A stretch of DNA of 64,000 bases from Gemmatimonadota bacterium. GTDB taxonomy: Bacteria > Gemmatimonadota > Gemmatimonadetes > Gemmatimonadales > Gemmatimonadaceae. Under the pieces are notes generated by a model. That model searched no databases. It worked only from the letters and a program-made list of their open reading frames with translations, and was not told the origin of the DNA. Location of the stretch: positions 150,112 through 214,111 of the forward strand of contig JAHFCT010000001.1 in assembly GCA_023249375.1 (NCBI GenBank), given 5' to 3'. A program made the translations under genes and the position numbers. Shown piece after piece: positions 55,401-63,702 of this stretch; positions within the stretch are counted from its first letter, which is position 1; each line of letters opens with the position of its first letter.

Positions 55401-55521
55401 CGTCGCCCTGCCACGTGCCGCCGTCGTCGGGACCGCGGTGCACCATGCGCGCGTTGGCGCGTTCGATGCGCTCGCGTTCGCCGCCGGCGCCCGCACGAAT
55501 CAGCCCGCAAATCGCGCACAT
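52438..55521 (-). CDS. Fusion of glutamine-dependent asparagine synthetase (AsnB-like) and GT4 glycosyltransferase
   Basis: A single 1027-residue frame with two complete enzymes. Residues 1-628 form an AsnB-type amidotransferase: nucleophile Cys2 (MCAICGLI), glutaminase segments MVHRGPDDGG, HQPMVSED and VFNGEIYN, the ATP-pyrophosphatase loop LSGGVDSS (263-270), and NGDGGDELFGGY. A linker (about 629-646) joins a GT4 domain (647-1027) with MEWFGERPGGLNRVYFELV, VIPGGVD, AVRRLTHRMGLGQLI and the E-x7-E EGYGLIVPE (935-943). In glycan clusters AsnB homologues amidate uronic acids or other carboxyl sugars, so the fusion could couple amidation and transfer (inference). No stop or convincing restart occurs at the junction (53583-53640). 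It lies in the middle of the glycan operon. Confidence 0.9.
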   Translation of the reverse strand: MCAICGLIRAGAGGERERIERANARMVHRGPDDGGTWQGDGVCLGARRLAIIDLSSAGHQPMVSEDARFVIVFNGEIYNFERLRAALGAGTHFRGRSDTEVLLQGVRAWGFDETVRRAHGQFAFAVWDAERRVLRAARDRAGKKPFFYSHQGGTLAFASTLNALLELLPHRPSVDPRAIDAFLTYQAVPAPMSVWQGVQALPPAHALSFDANTGVCRVERYWDVSYAQKTAMNETDVLDEVERIARRAVRDRLVADRTVGIFLSGGVDSSLLTALAAQETSTPVEAVAVGFDDPEFDERPFARRVATHLGVKLHERLLRPDAVNELPGIVWHYGQPLADVSIVPSHDLSRVSRDIMVVALNGDGGDELFGGYTRPMVARAASTYRRLLPAALRQLADDALRSRTTGPLKRAMLLARAGRGSAIDSFTYDRGFRDLRAAAYASGFVSTLGEFDPDAMYRAVWERADGTDDADRALFGDFSTYFPDQLLAKADVASMAHSLEARSPLLDTEMIEFAATIPTALRLRGWETKHLLKRLASRFVPRDVLYRRKRGFVMPASRWLRGAMGPYVRAALDSESFHDRGWVRPEFTRRLLAEHQSGAGEWGDQIFTLLVLEIWSRLMLDGTLQREDSLDALREGGGARGALAAPIRTIQVGMEWFGERPGGLNRVYFELVRHLPTVGVDVRGLVAGSDRVIAESGGRVLGVAPFRAALPQRLRRLRAEAIALVANDPDALVVAHFALYAVALLGILRDRRRRFVFHFHGPWAQETAAEHVHGLTTRIKADVERYVYQRADACIVLSSAFGRILHDAFGVPWERIHVIPGGVDCQRFAIEATRGECRERLGWPADRRIVLAVRRLTHRMGLGQLIASVAALRRRVPEALVLIAGTGTIEDELRTQIQRAGLEEHCRLVGFVSEDDLPAAYRAADVTVVPSVALEGYGLIVPESLAAGTPVLVTPVGGLPETIEGLSSELVLADTSSAAIAQGLADALSGAIPLPTADECRAFARSRNDWPVVVEQVRRVYDGVRRP

Positions 55522-55541
55522 CGGCTAGGCCCGCCGCGTTG

Positions 55542-56663
55542 TCACGACGCCGCCTCGGCGAGCACGTCGAAGTACTCCGACGCCACGCGGTCCCACGCAT
55601 AGCGCCGCGAGCGTTCGAGCGCCGCCGCCGACATCGCGGCGCGGCCTGCGCCGTCGTCGCGCAGCGTCACCAGCGCCGCGCGCAGCGGTTCGCCGCCAAA
55701 CGCCGTGAGAAATCCGTTCACGCCCGATGTCACCAGCTCTTCGGTGCCGTTGATGGCGTGCGCCACAATGGGCAGTCCCGAGGCCGCCGCCTCGAGCGTC
55801 ACCAGCGAGAATGCCTCATACCGCGACGGATGCATCAGCACATCGGCGAGGGCGTACCAGCGTTCCGGCGTGGTGGTCTTCCCCACAAAGCGCACCTGCG
55901 CCGCGGCGCCGCGCCGTGCGGCATGCGTGCGCATCGCCGCCTCGTCACCACGTCCCACGATGCACAGCAGCGTGTCGGGCAGTCCCGCCACCGCGTCAAT
56001 GGCGTCGCGCAGTCCCTTGCGCTCCCAGTCGCCGCCGCAGAACAGCACCACGAACGCGCTCGCCGGAACGTCCAACGACGCACGCAGCTGTCCCTTCACC
56101 GCCGCACTCGGCGCGGGACGGAAGACCGCGTGATCAACCCCGTTCGGCACGACGGTGATCTGCCGTTCAGGCACGCCGTAGAACTCGTGCAACTCGCGCG
56201 CCGTGCCGTGCGACACGGCGATGACGCGCCGCAGCCGCCGCGAACCGTATGCGGCCTGCTCCTGCCGCACAAAGACCCGCTGTGCGGTGCGCTGCCAGGC
56301 GCGTCCGATCGCGCTGCCGCCGCGGAGCCCGCCAAATCGCGCGGTGAACGCGGCATGGCAGTACTGCGCCGTAATCACGTCGGCGTCGAATGCGGAGGCG
56401 CCAATGCAGTTGCTCAGCGTGCATCCGGCGCGGCGCTCAGCAGCTCTCGCGGCACGCGCAAAGAGATAGGACCCGACGACGAGCGGCCGCGGCGCCGGCG
56501 GCACCGGCACCCATTGCACCGGGGCATCGGAGAGTTCGCAGCGCGACGCGATGACCGTCACCGGCACCCGGCGCGACACGCGGGCGAGAATTTCGGCAGC
56601 GGCGCGCTCCTGGCCGCCATGCCGGTGCACTTGATGCGCGATGAACGCGAGGGAGAACGTCAT
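55542..56663 (-). CDS. GT4 family glycosyltransferase
   Basis: A 373-residue GT-B transferase. FIAHQVHRHGGQERAAAEIL, then IAVSHGTARELHEFYGV with VVPNGVDHAVF at the hinge, CGGDWERKGLRDAIDAV in the donor domain and SRYEAFSLVTLEAAASGLPIV (in part; E-x7-E). The ATG at 56663 has a strong GGAGGA ribosome site in front, which suggests independent translation after a 49-bp gap from the preceding GT2 gene. It ends 20 bp before the AsnB-glycosyltransferase fusion gene. Confidence 0.9.
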   Translation of the reverse strand: MTFSLAFIAHQVHRHGGQERAAAEILARVSRRVPVTVIASRCELSDAPVQWVPVPPAPRPLVVGSYLFARAARAAERRAGCTLSNCIGASAFDADVITAQYCHAAFTARFGGLRGGSAIGRAWQRTAQRVFVRQEQAAYGSRRLRRVIAVSHGTARELHEFYGVPERQITVVPNGVDHAVFRPAPSAAVKGQLRASLDVPASAFVVLFCGGDWERKGLRDAIDAVAGLPDTLLCIVGRGDEAAMRTHAARRGAAAQVRFVGKTTTPERWYALADVLMHPSRYEAFSLVTLEAAASGLPIVAHAINGTEELVTSGVNGFLTAFGGEPLRAALVTLRDDGAGRAAMSAAALERSRRYAWDRVASEYFDVLAEAAS

Positions 56664-56712
56664 GGTCCTCCGGAACTTGCGCCGGAGTGACGCCGGACGG
56701 AATGACCGCGCA

Positions 56713-57672
56713 TCATCGGCCGATGGGCGGCGGCACCGACAGATGCCGCGGCGAACGCCGCGCGGTGGCCGCGCCCGACCAGCGCCCCGCGCGCGATGCC
56801 CGCCAGCGCCCCACGGCCGTCGCATCGCCATGGATCACGCGCCGCAGGTGCTGCGCCAAGCCCGGCCCTTCTTTGGTGCCGACCAGCATCGCCCACGTCA
56901 GATACAGGGCGCGCGATATCGGGCCGCGTCCCTCGAGCAGTTCCACCGTTTCGTTGTGCACCGCGTTGGTCAGCGGAGGTTCCGAAAAGACGCCGCGATG
57001 CAGGTTGTCATCGTTGTGGCGCGGCGCCACGTCGTGGTGCACCGCCACGGCCGGATCGTAGATGAGCCGCCAACCGGCGCGCCGCAGCGGAAGACAGACG
57101 CCGAGTTCCCAGTACATCTGCGCGCCCTCGCCCAGCAGCCGGCCATCAAAACCCACGGCGTGCAGCAGTGGCGCGCGGAACGAACAGTTGGCCCCCTTCA
57201 GCACGTCCACATCGCGCGCCGGCCCGGCGCCGAGGTGGTGATTGCCAATCACGCGCCCAAACCACTGGACGATGCCGACGCGAGTCACGTTGCCGCGTTC
57301 GTACGGCTGCCAATCCCGCCCGCCCACGCCGCCGATGTCGGGCGACGCGTCAAAGTGCGCGAGCAGTCCGGCAATCCAGTGCTCGAACGGACGCGCGTCG
57401 TCGTCGGTCAGCGCAATGATATCGCCGCTCGCCGCGTCAAGCGCCGCCTGCATCGAAGCCACGACACCGTTGGCCGACGTGGCGGCAATGCGCACCGGCA
57501 GCCCCGCTAAGCGTGACGCCTCAGCCGCGGCGATCGTAGCCGCGTCGCCCTCGCGCACGCCAACGATCACCTCGTCAGGCGCTCGGGTCTGCGCGTGCAA
57601 CGCCGCGAGGCAGCGCGTCAGCGATTCCGGGCGGCGGTAGCTCGGAACCAGCACGCTCACGCGAAAGGTCAT
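56713..57672 (-). CDS. GT2 family glycosyltransferase
   Basis: A 319-residue GT-A enzyme. SVLVPSYRRPESLTRCLAAL, VIVGVREGDAAT, IALTDDDARPFEHWI (metal-binding Asp triad) and GANCSFRAPLLHAVGFDGRL are visible. An EGAQMYWELGVCLPLRRAGW stretch holds the likely catalytic acid. The C-terminal 70 residues are basic. ATGA overlap with the upstream GT2 gene at 57669-57672. Donor and acceptor unknown. Confidence 0.88.
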   Translation of the reverse strand: MTFRVSVLVPSYRRPESLTRCLAALHAQTRAPDEVIVGVREGDAATIAAAEASRLAGLPVRIAATSANGVVASMQAALDAASGDIIALTDDDARPFEHWIAGLLAHFDASPDIGGVGGRDWQPYERGNVTRVGIVQWFGRVIGNHHLGAGPARDVDVLKGANCSFRAPLLHAVGFDGRLLGEGAQMYWELGVCLPLRRAGWRLIYDPAVAVHHDVAPRHNDDNLHRGVFSEPPLTNAVHNETVELLEGRGPISRALYLTWAMLVGTKEGPGLAQHLRRVIHGDATAVGRWRASRAGRWSGAATARRSPRHLSVPPPIGR

Positions 57673-58529
57673 GGGCCGCGCTCCAGCGGAAACTCGGCCG
57701 CGCTCGTGCGCTCCCACGCAGCGCCCCGCCGGATCACCGTCCACACCTCGGCGCTGAGTGCCCAGAGGGCACGCAGCGTGTCCGGTCCCTTCGGCCGCAC
57801 GCGGATATTCACCAACCGGCTCAGCACCAGCTCGCGCAGCAGCCGCCAGCGCACTGGACGCGGCGCACCGTGCTTGTAGAGATAGCGCACCTCGGCGGCG
57901 CGATAGCGGCCAAGCTGCGTGCCCGGCGGCTGGCGGCGCGGTGGATGATCAACACTCGCGTCCGGCACCCACGTTGGCGCGTGACCCGCCGCACGCAGCC
58001 GTTCGCGAAGGTCTGCATCTTCCATGTGCGGAAACGGAAAGCCCTCATCGAAACCGCCGATGGCCTCGAACGTCGCGCGGCGAACCGCAAAGTTGCACGA
58101 CCAGAGCACGCCGCCAGTGAGATTCTCCGGCGCATGCTCGCGCGGCGACTTCATTCCGGCGGCACAGGTGGTCATTCCCTCCAGGACGTCGCCGCGGGAT
58201 GCCGCCGCGGCGTAGGCGCGCAGCCATTCCCTCGACGGCACCACGTCATCATCGGCAAAGGCGAGCCACGCGCCTCGTGCCGCGCGCGCCCCGGCATTGC
58301 GATTGGCGGCCGGGCCGCGGCGCGGGCCGCGCACGTGGCGCACCCACGGCGCCTTGGCGCGAAGCCACGCGTCGGTCGCATCAAAGTCGCCGTCGTCGGC
58401 AACGATGACCTCGTAACGCGCCGCCTCCACGGACTGCGCCCCGGCCGCAAGCGACGCGAGACACAGCGTCAGCGAGTCGCGGCGATCGCGCGTGGGAATG
58501 ACCACCGACCAGTCGGGGGCACCGTTCAT
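57669..58529 (-). CDS. GT2 family glycosyltransferase
   Basis: A 286-residue GT-A enzyme. SVVIPTRDRRDSLTLCLASL, VIVADDGDFDATDAWL, the AFADDDVVPSREWLRAYA metal site, NFAVRRATFEAIGGFDEGF and FPHMEDADLRERLRAAGH (ED catalytic acid) are all typical of family 2. It is coupled by ATGA overlaps on both sides, to the GT4 gene upstream and the GT2 gene downstream. The specificity is unknown. Confidence 0.9.
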   Translation of the reverse strand: MNGAPDWSVVIPTRDRRDSLTLCLASLAAGAQSVEAARYEVIVADDGDFDATDAWLRAKAPWVRHVRGPRRGPAANRNAGARAARGAWLAFADDDVVPSREWLRAYAAAASRGDVLEGMTTCAAGMKSPREHAPENLTGGVLWSCNFAVRRATFEAIGGFDEGFPFPHMEDADLRERLRAAGHAPTWVPDASVDHPPRRQPPGTQLGRYRAAEVRYLYKHGAPRPVRWRLLRELVLSRLVNIRVRPKGPDTLRALWALSAEVWTVIRRGAAWERTSAAEFPLERGP

Positions 58530-59680
58530 GCGTCGCTCCACTCGGGCCGGCGCCCCGCGGCACACGCGCGGAACATCTCGGCGTATCGCGGCGCCAACAT
58601 GTCCCAGCCAAATCGAGCGCGCACCCACGCCAGACGCGCACGCCGCTCGTTCTCGCTTGCGGACGCGGTCAGCGCGCGACGCACGAGCGCCACGGTCGAC
58701 GTTGGGTCCGTCGTGTTGCCCAGCATGGCCTGCGGCCCGAGGATGTACCGGGTGTTCGGGTTGTCGTGCGCAACGCTCGGCAGTCCGGCCGCCATTGCTT
58801 CCACGTAGACCAGCCCGAACCCTTCGTCGAGTGACAGCAGGGCGAAGGCGTCGGCCGCGTCATACGCATCGGCCATGCGCTCGCGGGGCCACGTCCCCAG
58901 GAACGCGCCGTCGCCCAGCCGCTCGCGCACGCGCGCCCGCAGTGCCGGCGTCTCCGCCGTCTCCTGGCCCAGCATCACGAGGAATGGGCGGTCGTCGCCC
59001 ATCGACGCCACGGCGTCCACGAGCACATCCATGCGCTTGAGCGTCGAGCCCAGCATCCCCACCGAGAGCAGCAGCCGCTTGCCGTCGGGCACGCCGAAAA
59101 CGCGTCGAGTGGCTTCGTCGCGTGACACGTTCCGCTCACGAGGAAGTGCGGGTAGTTCGAATCCGTGAGGCAGCACGAACATCCGATCCCGCGCTTCACC
59201 GCGCGCGATCGCCGCGTCAAAGTGTGCCGGCGTCATCTGCTGCACAAAGTCGCAGCGCGTAAACGGCCGCGTGGTCGGGCCGCCATTGTAGTAGACCAGG
59301 CGAAACCGCTGGCCACTCACGCGACGCCAATGCCAGCACGCGTTGCCGAAGTTCAGGTCGGCGAAGTAGACCACGTCCGGCCGCCACGACAACAGGTGCG
59401 GCAGGTACCCGGCGAAGAACGACACCTGTTCAATGAAGTACGATCCCCGCCCCGCCATGCGCGCCGCGGCGCGTGCACCTGTAGAATCGCGCGGCAGGTT
59501 CCACACCGAACGCTCGCCATGCTTCAAGTCGCCGCCGCCCCCGTAAACGGTGAGCGCAAGCCCGGGCGTTCCGCGCAGGGCCGCGTGCAGTTCGCGCGTG
59601 ACCGCTTCGAACCCGCGGAACTGCCGTCCGAGTCCCGTGCACGGCAGCGCGACACGCACTACGCCAGGCGCGCGGCTCAT
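58526..59680 (-). CDS. GT4 family glycosyltransferase
   Basis: A 384-residue GT-B transferase with a less canonical N-terminal half (VALPCTGLGRQFRGFEAVTR). Clear donor-domain signals are LLLSVGMLGSTLKRMDVLVD, FLGTWPRERMADAYDAADAF, and SLDEGFGLVYVEAMAAGLPS (E-x7-E). VLPHGFELP marks the hinge. It overlaps the methyltransferase stop by ATGA at 59677-59680, and its own stop overlaps the next GT2 gene. Confidence 0.88.
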   Translation of the reverse strand: MSRAPGVVRVALPCTGLGRQFRGFEAVTRELHAALRGTPGLALTVYGGGGDLKHGERSVWNLPRDSTGARAAARMAGRGSYFIEQVSFFAGYLPHLLSWRPDVVYFADLNFGNACWHWRRVSGQRFRLVYYNGGPTTRPFTRCDFVQQMTPAHFDAAIARGEARDRMFVLPHGFELPALPRERNVSRDEATRRVFGVPDGKRLLLSVGMLGSTLKRMDVLVDAVASMGDDRPFLVMLGQETAETPALRARVRERLGDGAFLGTWPRERMADAYDAADAFALLSLDEGFGLVYVEAMAAGLPSVAHDNPNTRYILGPQAMLGNTTDPTSTVALVRRALTASASENERRARLAWVRARFGWDMLAPRYAEMFRACAAGRRPEWSDA

Positions 59681-60522
59681 GCGCGCCGCCCCACCCACAT
59701 GCGGTAGTCGGTCACGCGCTCCTTCCAGCGCTCCCACGCCGCACGGTCGTAGTTGGCGTCATAGAGCAGATAGTCATGCACAATTTCGCGTGTCACCCCG
59801 CGCAGCGCGAGCGTGGCCTCCACCTGGCCCCACTCGATGTGATCATCCGGCCAGATGTGCAAATCGCCCTCTGGCATCCAACGCGGGTTGAACCAGCGCT
59901 GCCAGACGAACAGTGGGCGAATGCGATTCCAGTAGTTGCGTGGCGTGATAAACCGCGTCCAGCGCTTGGGTGGAAAGACCCAGGCCTCGAGCGCAAACTG
60001 CGCGTGCAGTGGATTACCCCACGACGCATCGTGGCGCTCGTGATCCAGATAGACGAGCCCGCGCCCGCGCACCACGCGGGCCATCTCCGCAACCAGCGCC
60101 AGATAGTCGGGCACGTGGTGCAGCACCGAGTAGCACGCCACCACGTCGAACGACGCGTCGGCAAACACCTGCAGCGATCGTCCGTCGATGCGCTGCGTAC
60201 CGTGCCGGCCCGTCGAGCCAAATCGGTCGGCGACTTCTCTCAGGCATCCCGCGGACACGTCGGCGGACACCACCTGTGCGCCGGCCTCCAGAAAGCGGGC
60301 CGTCAGGTTGCCGGTCCCCGCACCGATGTCGAGCACACGCGCTGGATGCGCTTTGGTATGACCGGCCGCCGTGAGCACTTCGCGCACCGCGTCGGCAAGA
60401 CGCTGCTGCTCGACGGCGTTGAAGATCTCGGGATGCCTGCCATCGTACGACGACGCGACGCGGTCGTACGCCGCCGCGTTGCGCGCGATGTCGCGGTCCG
60501 CCGAACGCTCGTCGATGGCCAT
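59677..60522 (-). CDS. Class I SAM-dependent methyltransferase
   Basis: A 281-residue UbiE/Methyltransf_11-type protein. Motif I is VLDIGAGTGNLTARFLEAG, followed by VVSADVSAGCLREV and the DVVACYSVLHHVPDYLALVA motif IV region. The C-terminal 110 residues are rich in Trp and Arg (FVWQRWFNPRWMPEGDLHIW), a feature I have seen in methyltransferases of glycan clusters acting on bulky or membrane-linked substrates. The ATG at 60522 comes 3 bp after the deacetylase stop. Its product probably methylates a sugar of the polymer or its lipid carrier (inference). Confidence 0.86.
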   Translation of the reverse strand: MAIDERSADRDIARNAAAYDRVASSYDGRHPEIFNAVEQQRLADAVREVLTAAGHTKAHPARVLDIGAGTGNLTARFLEAGAQVVSADVSAGCLREVADRFGSTGRHGTQRIDGRSLQVFADASFDVVACYSVLHHVPDYLALVAEMARVVRGRGLVYLDHERHDASWGNPLHAQFALEAWVFPPKRWTRFITPRNYWNRIRPLFVWQRWFNPRWMPEGDLHIWPDDHIEWGQVEATLALRGVTREIVHDYLLYDANYDRAAWERWKERVTDYRMWVGRRA

Positions 60523-60525
60523 CGT

Positions 60526-61524
60526 CTACGCCTCGAACCATGCATCGAGTCGCCGCGCGAACTCCGCACCGTCCCACGCCTGCGCTTCAACGCGTGGCAC
60601 CGCCGTACGGCGATTCCACCGCCATGCCGCCCGCGCATCCGTCGTAAACGCAGCCTCGTAACCCGCTGCCCGCACCGCCGACTCGGCGCGGCGTCCCACC
60701 GCCGCCCCCTCGCCAAACGGATACGCAAAGAACCGGGGCGCTGCGCCCAGCCACTGCGAGAGCGCCGCGCGACTGTCCGCGCATTCAGTCTGCTGCTCCG
60801 CCGCCGAACGCTGGCCAAGCACCGGATGCGTCACCGAGTGGCTGCCGATCTCAATGAGCGACGAGCGAGCCAGCGTCTGCAGTTCGTGTACGCCTAACCG
60901 ACGGTGCGCATCGGCGGCGCAATCGTCCGTGCCGCTCCAGGCCTTGAGCTGCGCCGCAGCCTCGCGCTGCGCCGCCGCGCTCAACGGTCGGAGCCACGCC
61001 GAGAGCGCCGCGTAGAGTGGCCGCCGCGTGTCCTCGGCGCGGGCGCCAGGCAGTGGAGCACCCGCCGGTTCATCGAGCCGCCACGTGAATCGATTGCCCT
61101 CGGCGTTCAGCTCAAGCGACTCCGGCAGCGCGTGTGCGGCATAGACGGCGCGCGCCAACACGTCCCACCAGAACTCGCCCGGCGCGTCCACGCCGCATGT
61201 GGTCACGAAGACCGTGGCCGGAACGTGATTCACCTCGAGCAGCGGCAGCGCCGCATAGAGGTTGTCCGCGTAGCCGTCATCGAACGTCACGGCGACGGCG
61301 CGTGCGGGCAGCCGCCCGGCGCGTCGAGCCGCTTCAAACTCAGCCAGCGGCATGGGCTGCGCCTGGGCGCGCAGCACCGCGAGATGCGCCGCGAACAGTG
61401 CCGGAGGCACATCGAGCCGCGCCGGGTCGAGGCGCGGCCCCGACACCCGGTGATAGCACAGCACGACACCGCGGGACGACCGGCGCCGCACCTTGCGGGC
61501 AACGCGTGCACCCCAGGAACGCAT
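60526..61524 (-). CDS. Polysaccharide deacetylase family protein (NodB homology)
   Basis: A 332-residue carbohydrate esterase 4-type protein. The catalytic/metal motif is VAVTFDDGYADNLYAAL, the zinc His pair is in EIGSHSVTHPVLGQ, and FFAYPFGEG is the third conserved segment. No signal peptide is seen, so it may act in the cytoplasm or on lipid-linked sugars at the inner face, for example removing an N-acetyl group. GVVLCYHRVSGPRLDPARLD at the N-terminus is common in cluster-associated deacetylases. It lies 3 bp after the Wzy-like gene. Confidence 0.9.
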   Translation of the reverse strand: MRSWGARVARKVRRRSSRGVVLCYHRVSGPRLDPARLDVPPALFAAHLAVLRAQAQPMPLAEFEAARRAGRLPARAVAVTFDDGYADNLYAALPLLEVNHVPATVFVTTCGVDAPGEFWWDVLARAVYAAHALPESLELNAEGNRFTWRLDEPAGAPLPGARAEDTRRPLYAALSAWLRPLSAAAQREAAAQLKAWSGTDDCAADAHRRLGVHELQTLARSSLIEIGSHSVTHPVLGQRSAAEQQTECADSRAALSQWLGAAPRFFAYPFGEGAAVGRRAESAVRAAGYEAAFTTDARAAWRWNRRTAVPRVEAQAWDGAEFARRLDAWFEA

Positions 61525-61527
61525 GCG

Positions 61528-63015
61528 CTAGCTCGGTCTGGTCGCCGGCGGCGCTGCGTGGAACTCGCGCACGAGACGGCGCGACCGCAGCCCCTTGCCC
61601 GTCGCGAAGTTGTACGCGTGCGCGCTGCACGCAAATCCGTACGCACCCCAGAACATCGCGCCAATCGCGCCGCTGAAGATGTCGCCAATGAACAGCACGC
61701 TTAACAGCGCCCACATGGCCGCGCGCGATGCATTCGCAAACGAATCCTCGCGCGAGTCCCTGAACCGCGACAGCGTGAGCAGCTGCCCGAGCAACCCCAG
61801 CATCACCAGCGACCCGCCCGGCCACCCCAAAACGTAGAAGACTTCAAGAAATCCATTGTCGATCGATGCCTGACGTCCGGTCGCCGTGCCGAGCTTCGTG
61901 CCGCCGCCCGTCGCACCGAGCCCCTCACCCTCCGCGCGCGCGCCGAGTGCCTGCGTCGCCAGGTTCGAGAGGACGAGCCGCTGACGCACCGAGCTGTCTT
62001 CATTGAGCGAGGCAAACGACGCGATGCGCGAAAAAATCGTGTCGCGGAACACGTCCAGCGACAGCACGGGAACCGCCACCGCCACCATGAACAGCAGGAA
62101 GATCCAATTGCGTCCCATCCGGCGCACGGGACCCATCAACTGCACGATCAGCAGTCCCACGATCAGCGCCACCCAGCTCGAGCGGGCGCGCGTCAACAGC
62201 AGCGCCAGCAGTCCCAGCGTCAGCGAAATGACCATCCCGCGGCGCGCCGTACCCAGCATGAAGATCATCCCGACGAGCAGCGCCACGGCATACGGGCCCG
62301 GCGAGTTCATCGTCCCGAACGCGCGAAAGCCAAATCGCACCGGCACGCCAATGGAAAACACTTCCGCCATCTCCATCCAGTAGCGGTCCCAGGCCGGCAT
62401 CGTGGCAACCTGGTAGAGGCCGTACGCGGCGATCAGCGGCAGCGCCCATTGCAGGAAATCGAGAAACGACTCGCGCAACGCCGGCAGGATGCGCCAGTTG
62501 AGGATCAGGTGCATCGAAAAGCTGATCGGCCCGATCCACGTGATCAGTGCATACGTGGCGGGAAACATCCCGACCTTCAGCACGCCGATGAAGAAGCCAT
62601 ACGCCACGCCCGCCAGCGTCAGCGTGAACGGGTACAGCAGCGCCCCGCGCAGCTCGCGCGCGCGATAGAGGAGCGTCAGCATCGCCACCATCGTCGCCAG
62701 TGTCGGTGCCACCAGCACGATGTTGGCTGGCTTGAACCCGTGTTGGTAGTCGATGACGCGCCGGACGAACGGCGTGAAGAACCAGAGGAAGAACACGAAC
62801 GCCACGTAGCGGCTCGGCGCGCGGTAGTATGACACGAGCGCCGCCGTCACCGCGGCCGCCACGAACAGAATCGGATAGAGTCCGCCGCCCGCCCCAAGGA
62901 GGCCGGCGAGCGTCACTATGCCGAAGAGGATGAAGGCGACGGTTGACGCCGACGCGGTCGAGCGTCCGCTGCGCTGCGCGGCCGGCGCCAACGGCCTGGC
63001 CGTCACCGCTTCCAT
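61528..63015 (-). CDS. O-antigen polymerase/ligase-like membrane protein (Wzy/WaaL type)
   Basis: A 495-residue protein with at least 11 hydrophobic helices. The large central periplasmic loop and the LLALLLTRARSSWVALIVG segment (Arg in a conserved R-x-x-W/R-x3-G-like context) are typical of the Wzy_C/O-antigen ligase family. The FRAFGTMNSPGPYAVALLVG helix (residues near 235-255) is common in exopolysaccharide polymerases. It would polymerise repeat units or ligate glycan at the periplasmic face. The ATG at 63015 follows the unknown membrane gene by 15 bp. Confidence 0.85.
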   Translation of the reverse strand: MEAVTARPLAPAAQRSGRSTASASTVAFILFGIVTLAGLLGAGGGLYPILFVAAAVTAALVSYYRAPSRYVAFVFFLWFFTPFVRRVIDYQHGFKPANIVLVAPTLATMVAMLTLLYRARELRGALLYPFTLTLAGVAYGFFIGVLKVGMFPATYALITWIGPISFSMHLILNWRILPALRESFLDFLQWALPLIAAYGLYQVATMPAWDRYWMEMAEVFSIGVPVRFGFRAFGTMNSPGPYAVALLVGMIFMLGTARRGMVISLTLGLLALLLTRARSSWVALIVGLLIVQLMGPVRRMGRNWIFLLFMVAVAVPVLSLDVFRDTIFSRIASFASLNEDSSVRQRLVLSNLATQALGARAEGEGLGATGGGTKLGTATGRQASIDNGFLEVFYVLGWPGGSLVMLGLLGQLLTLSRFRDSREDSFANASRAAMWALLSVLFIGDIFSGAIGAMFWGAYGFACSAHAYNFATGKGLRSRRLVREFHAAPPATRPS

Positions 63016-63030
63016 CAGTCCCCCGGGCCG

Positions 63031-63681
63031 CTAACGCGGCACACCGGAATGTCGGGTGCGCTGCTCGTCGCCGTCACGGCTCCGTCGCGCCCGCCGGATG
63101 CGGCGCCGTACCGTCTGGAACGCGTACGCCAGCAGGGCCACCGCAATGGTCGATGCGGTGCCGTGCGCAAACAGCGAGAACGGCGCCACGCCGGCGTCCA
63201 CCAGCTTGGAAGCATCCGGCGCGCCGGTGTCCACCGGTCCCTGCATGCCGTTCATCTTCGCCAGCAGCGAGACGTCGATGCCAAGCATCATGTTCGGCAG
63301 GGTCGAACTGAAGCCCGGGCTCAGGCGCGGGTCGCTGGCGCGGAAGACGAACATCGTCGTCAGCCACAGTCCCATGAGCATCAGCGTGCTCAGGTACACC
63401 ACGCGCGGCGGCGGCAGGTACCATTTGCGCGGCGTGCGCGACGAGTGCCGCCGTCGGCGTCCGGCCCACGGAGCGTCGAGAATCCACCACGTCAGCACCG
63501 AGACGAGCATGGTGCAGCCGAGGATCAGCGGCGCGACGAGCATCTCGGTGCCCGCCAGCAGGATGCCCGAGATCATGGCCGCGCTGAACTGCCCCGACGA
63601 CGGCACGCGGTCGGTCCCGGTATCGAAGATGTCGGGAACGAGCTCGGACTGCTTGCGGTCGGTTTCTGAATGTATGGCCAT
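63031..63681 (-). CDS. Unknown membrane protein in the polysaccharide operon
   Basis: A 216-residue protein I do not recognise. A polar N-terminus (about 35 residues) is followed by a long hydrophobic stretch (about 38-68, probably two short helices), a basic cytoplasmic turn, a helix near 95-112, a periplasmic stretch of about 65 residues, a last helix near 172-188 and a very basic C-terminus (RRRIRRARRSRDGDEQ). The low similarity to any family, together with its fixed place between a tyrosine autokinase and a Wzy-like gene, suggests an accessory of polymer assembly or export; that is inference only. Confidence 0.7.
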   Translation of the reverse strand: MAIHSETDRKQSELVPDIFDTGTDRVPSSGQFSAAMISGILLAGTEMLVAPLILGCTMLVSVLTWWILDAPWAGRRRRHSSRTPRKWYLPPPRVVYLSTLMLMGLWLTTMFVFRASDPRLSPGFSSTLPNMMLGIDVSLLAKMNGMQGPVDTGAPDASKLVDAGVAPFSLFAHGTASTIAVALLAYAFQTVRRRIRRARRSRDGDEQRTRHSGVPR

Positions 63682-63702
63682 GGGCGCGTTCAGTCGGGGT
63701 TC

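Noticed and set aside
54031-55602. A 523-codon frame antisense to the AsnB half of the fusion gene
   Set aside because: Shadow of codon bias; the AsnB catalytic residues are on the minus strand.
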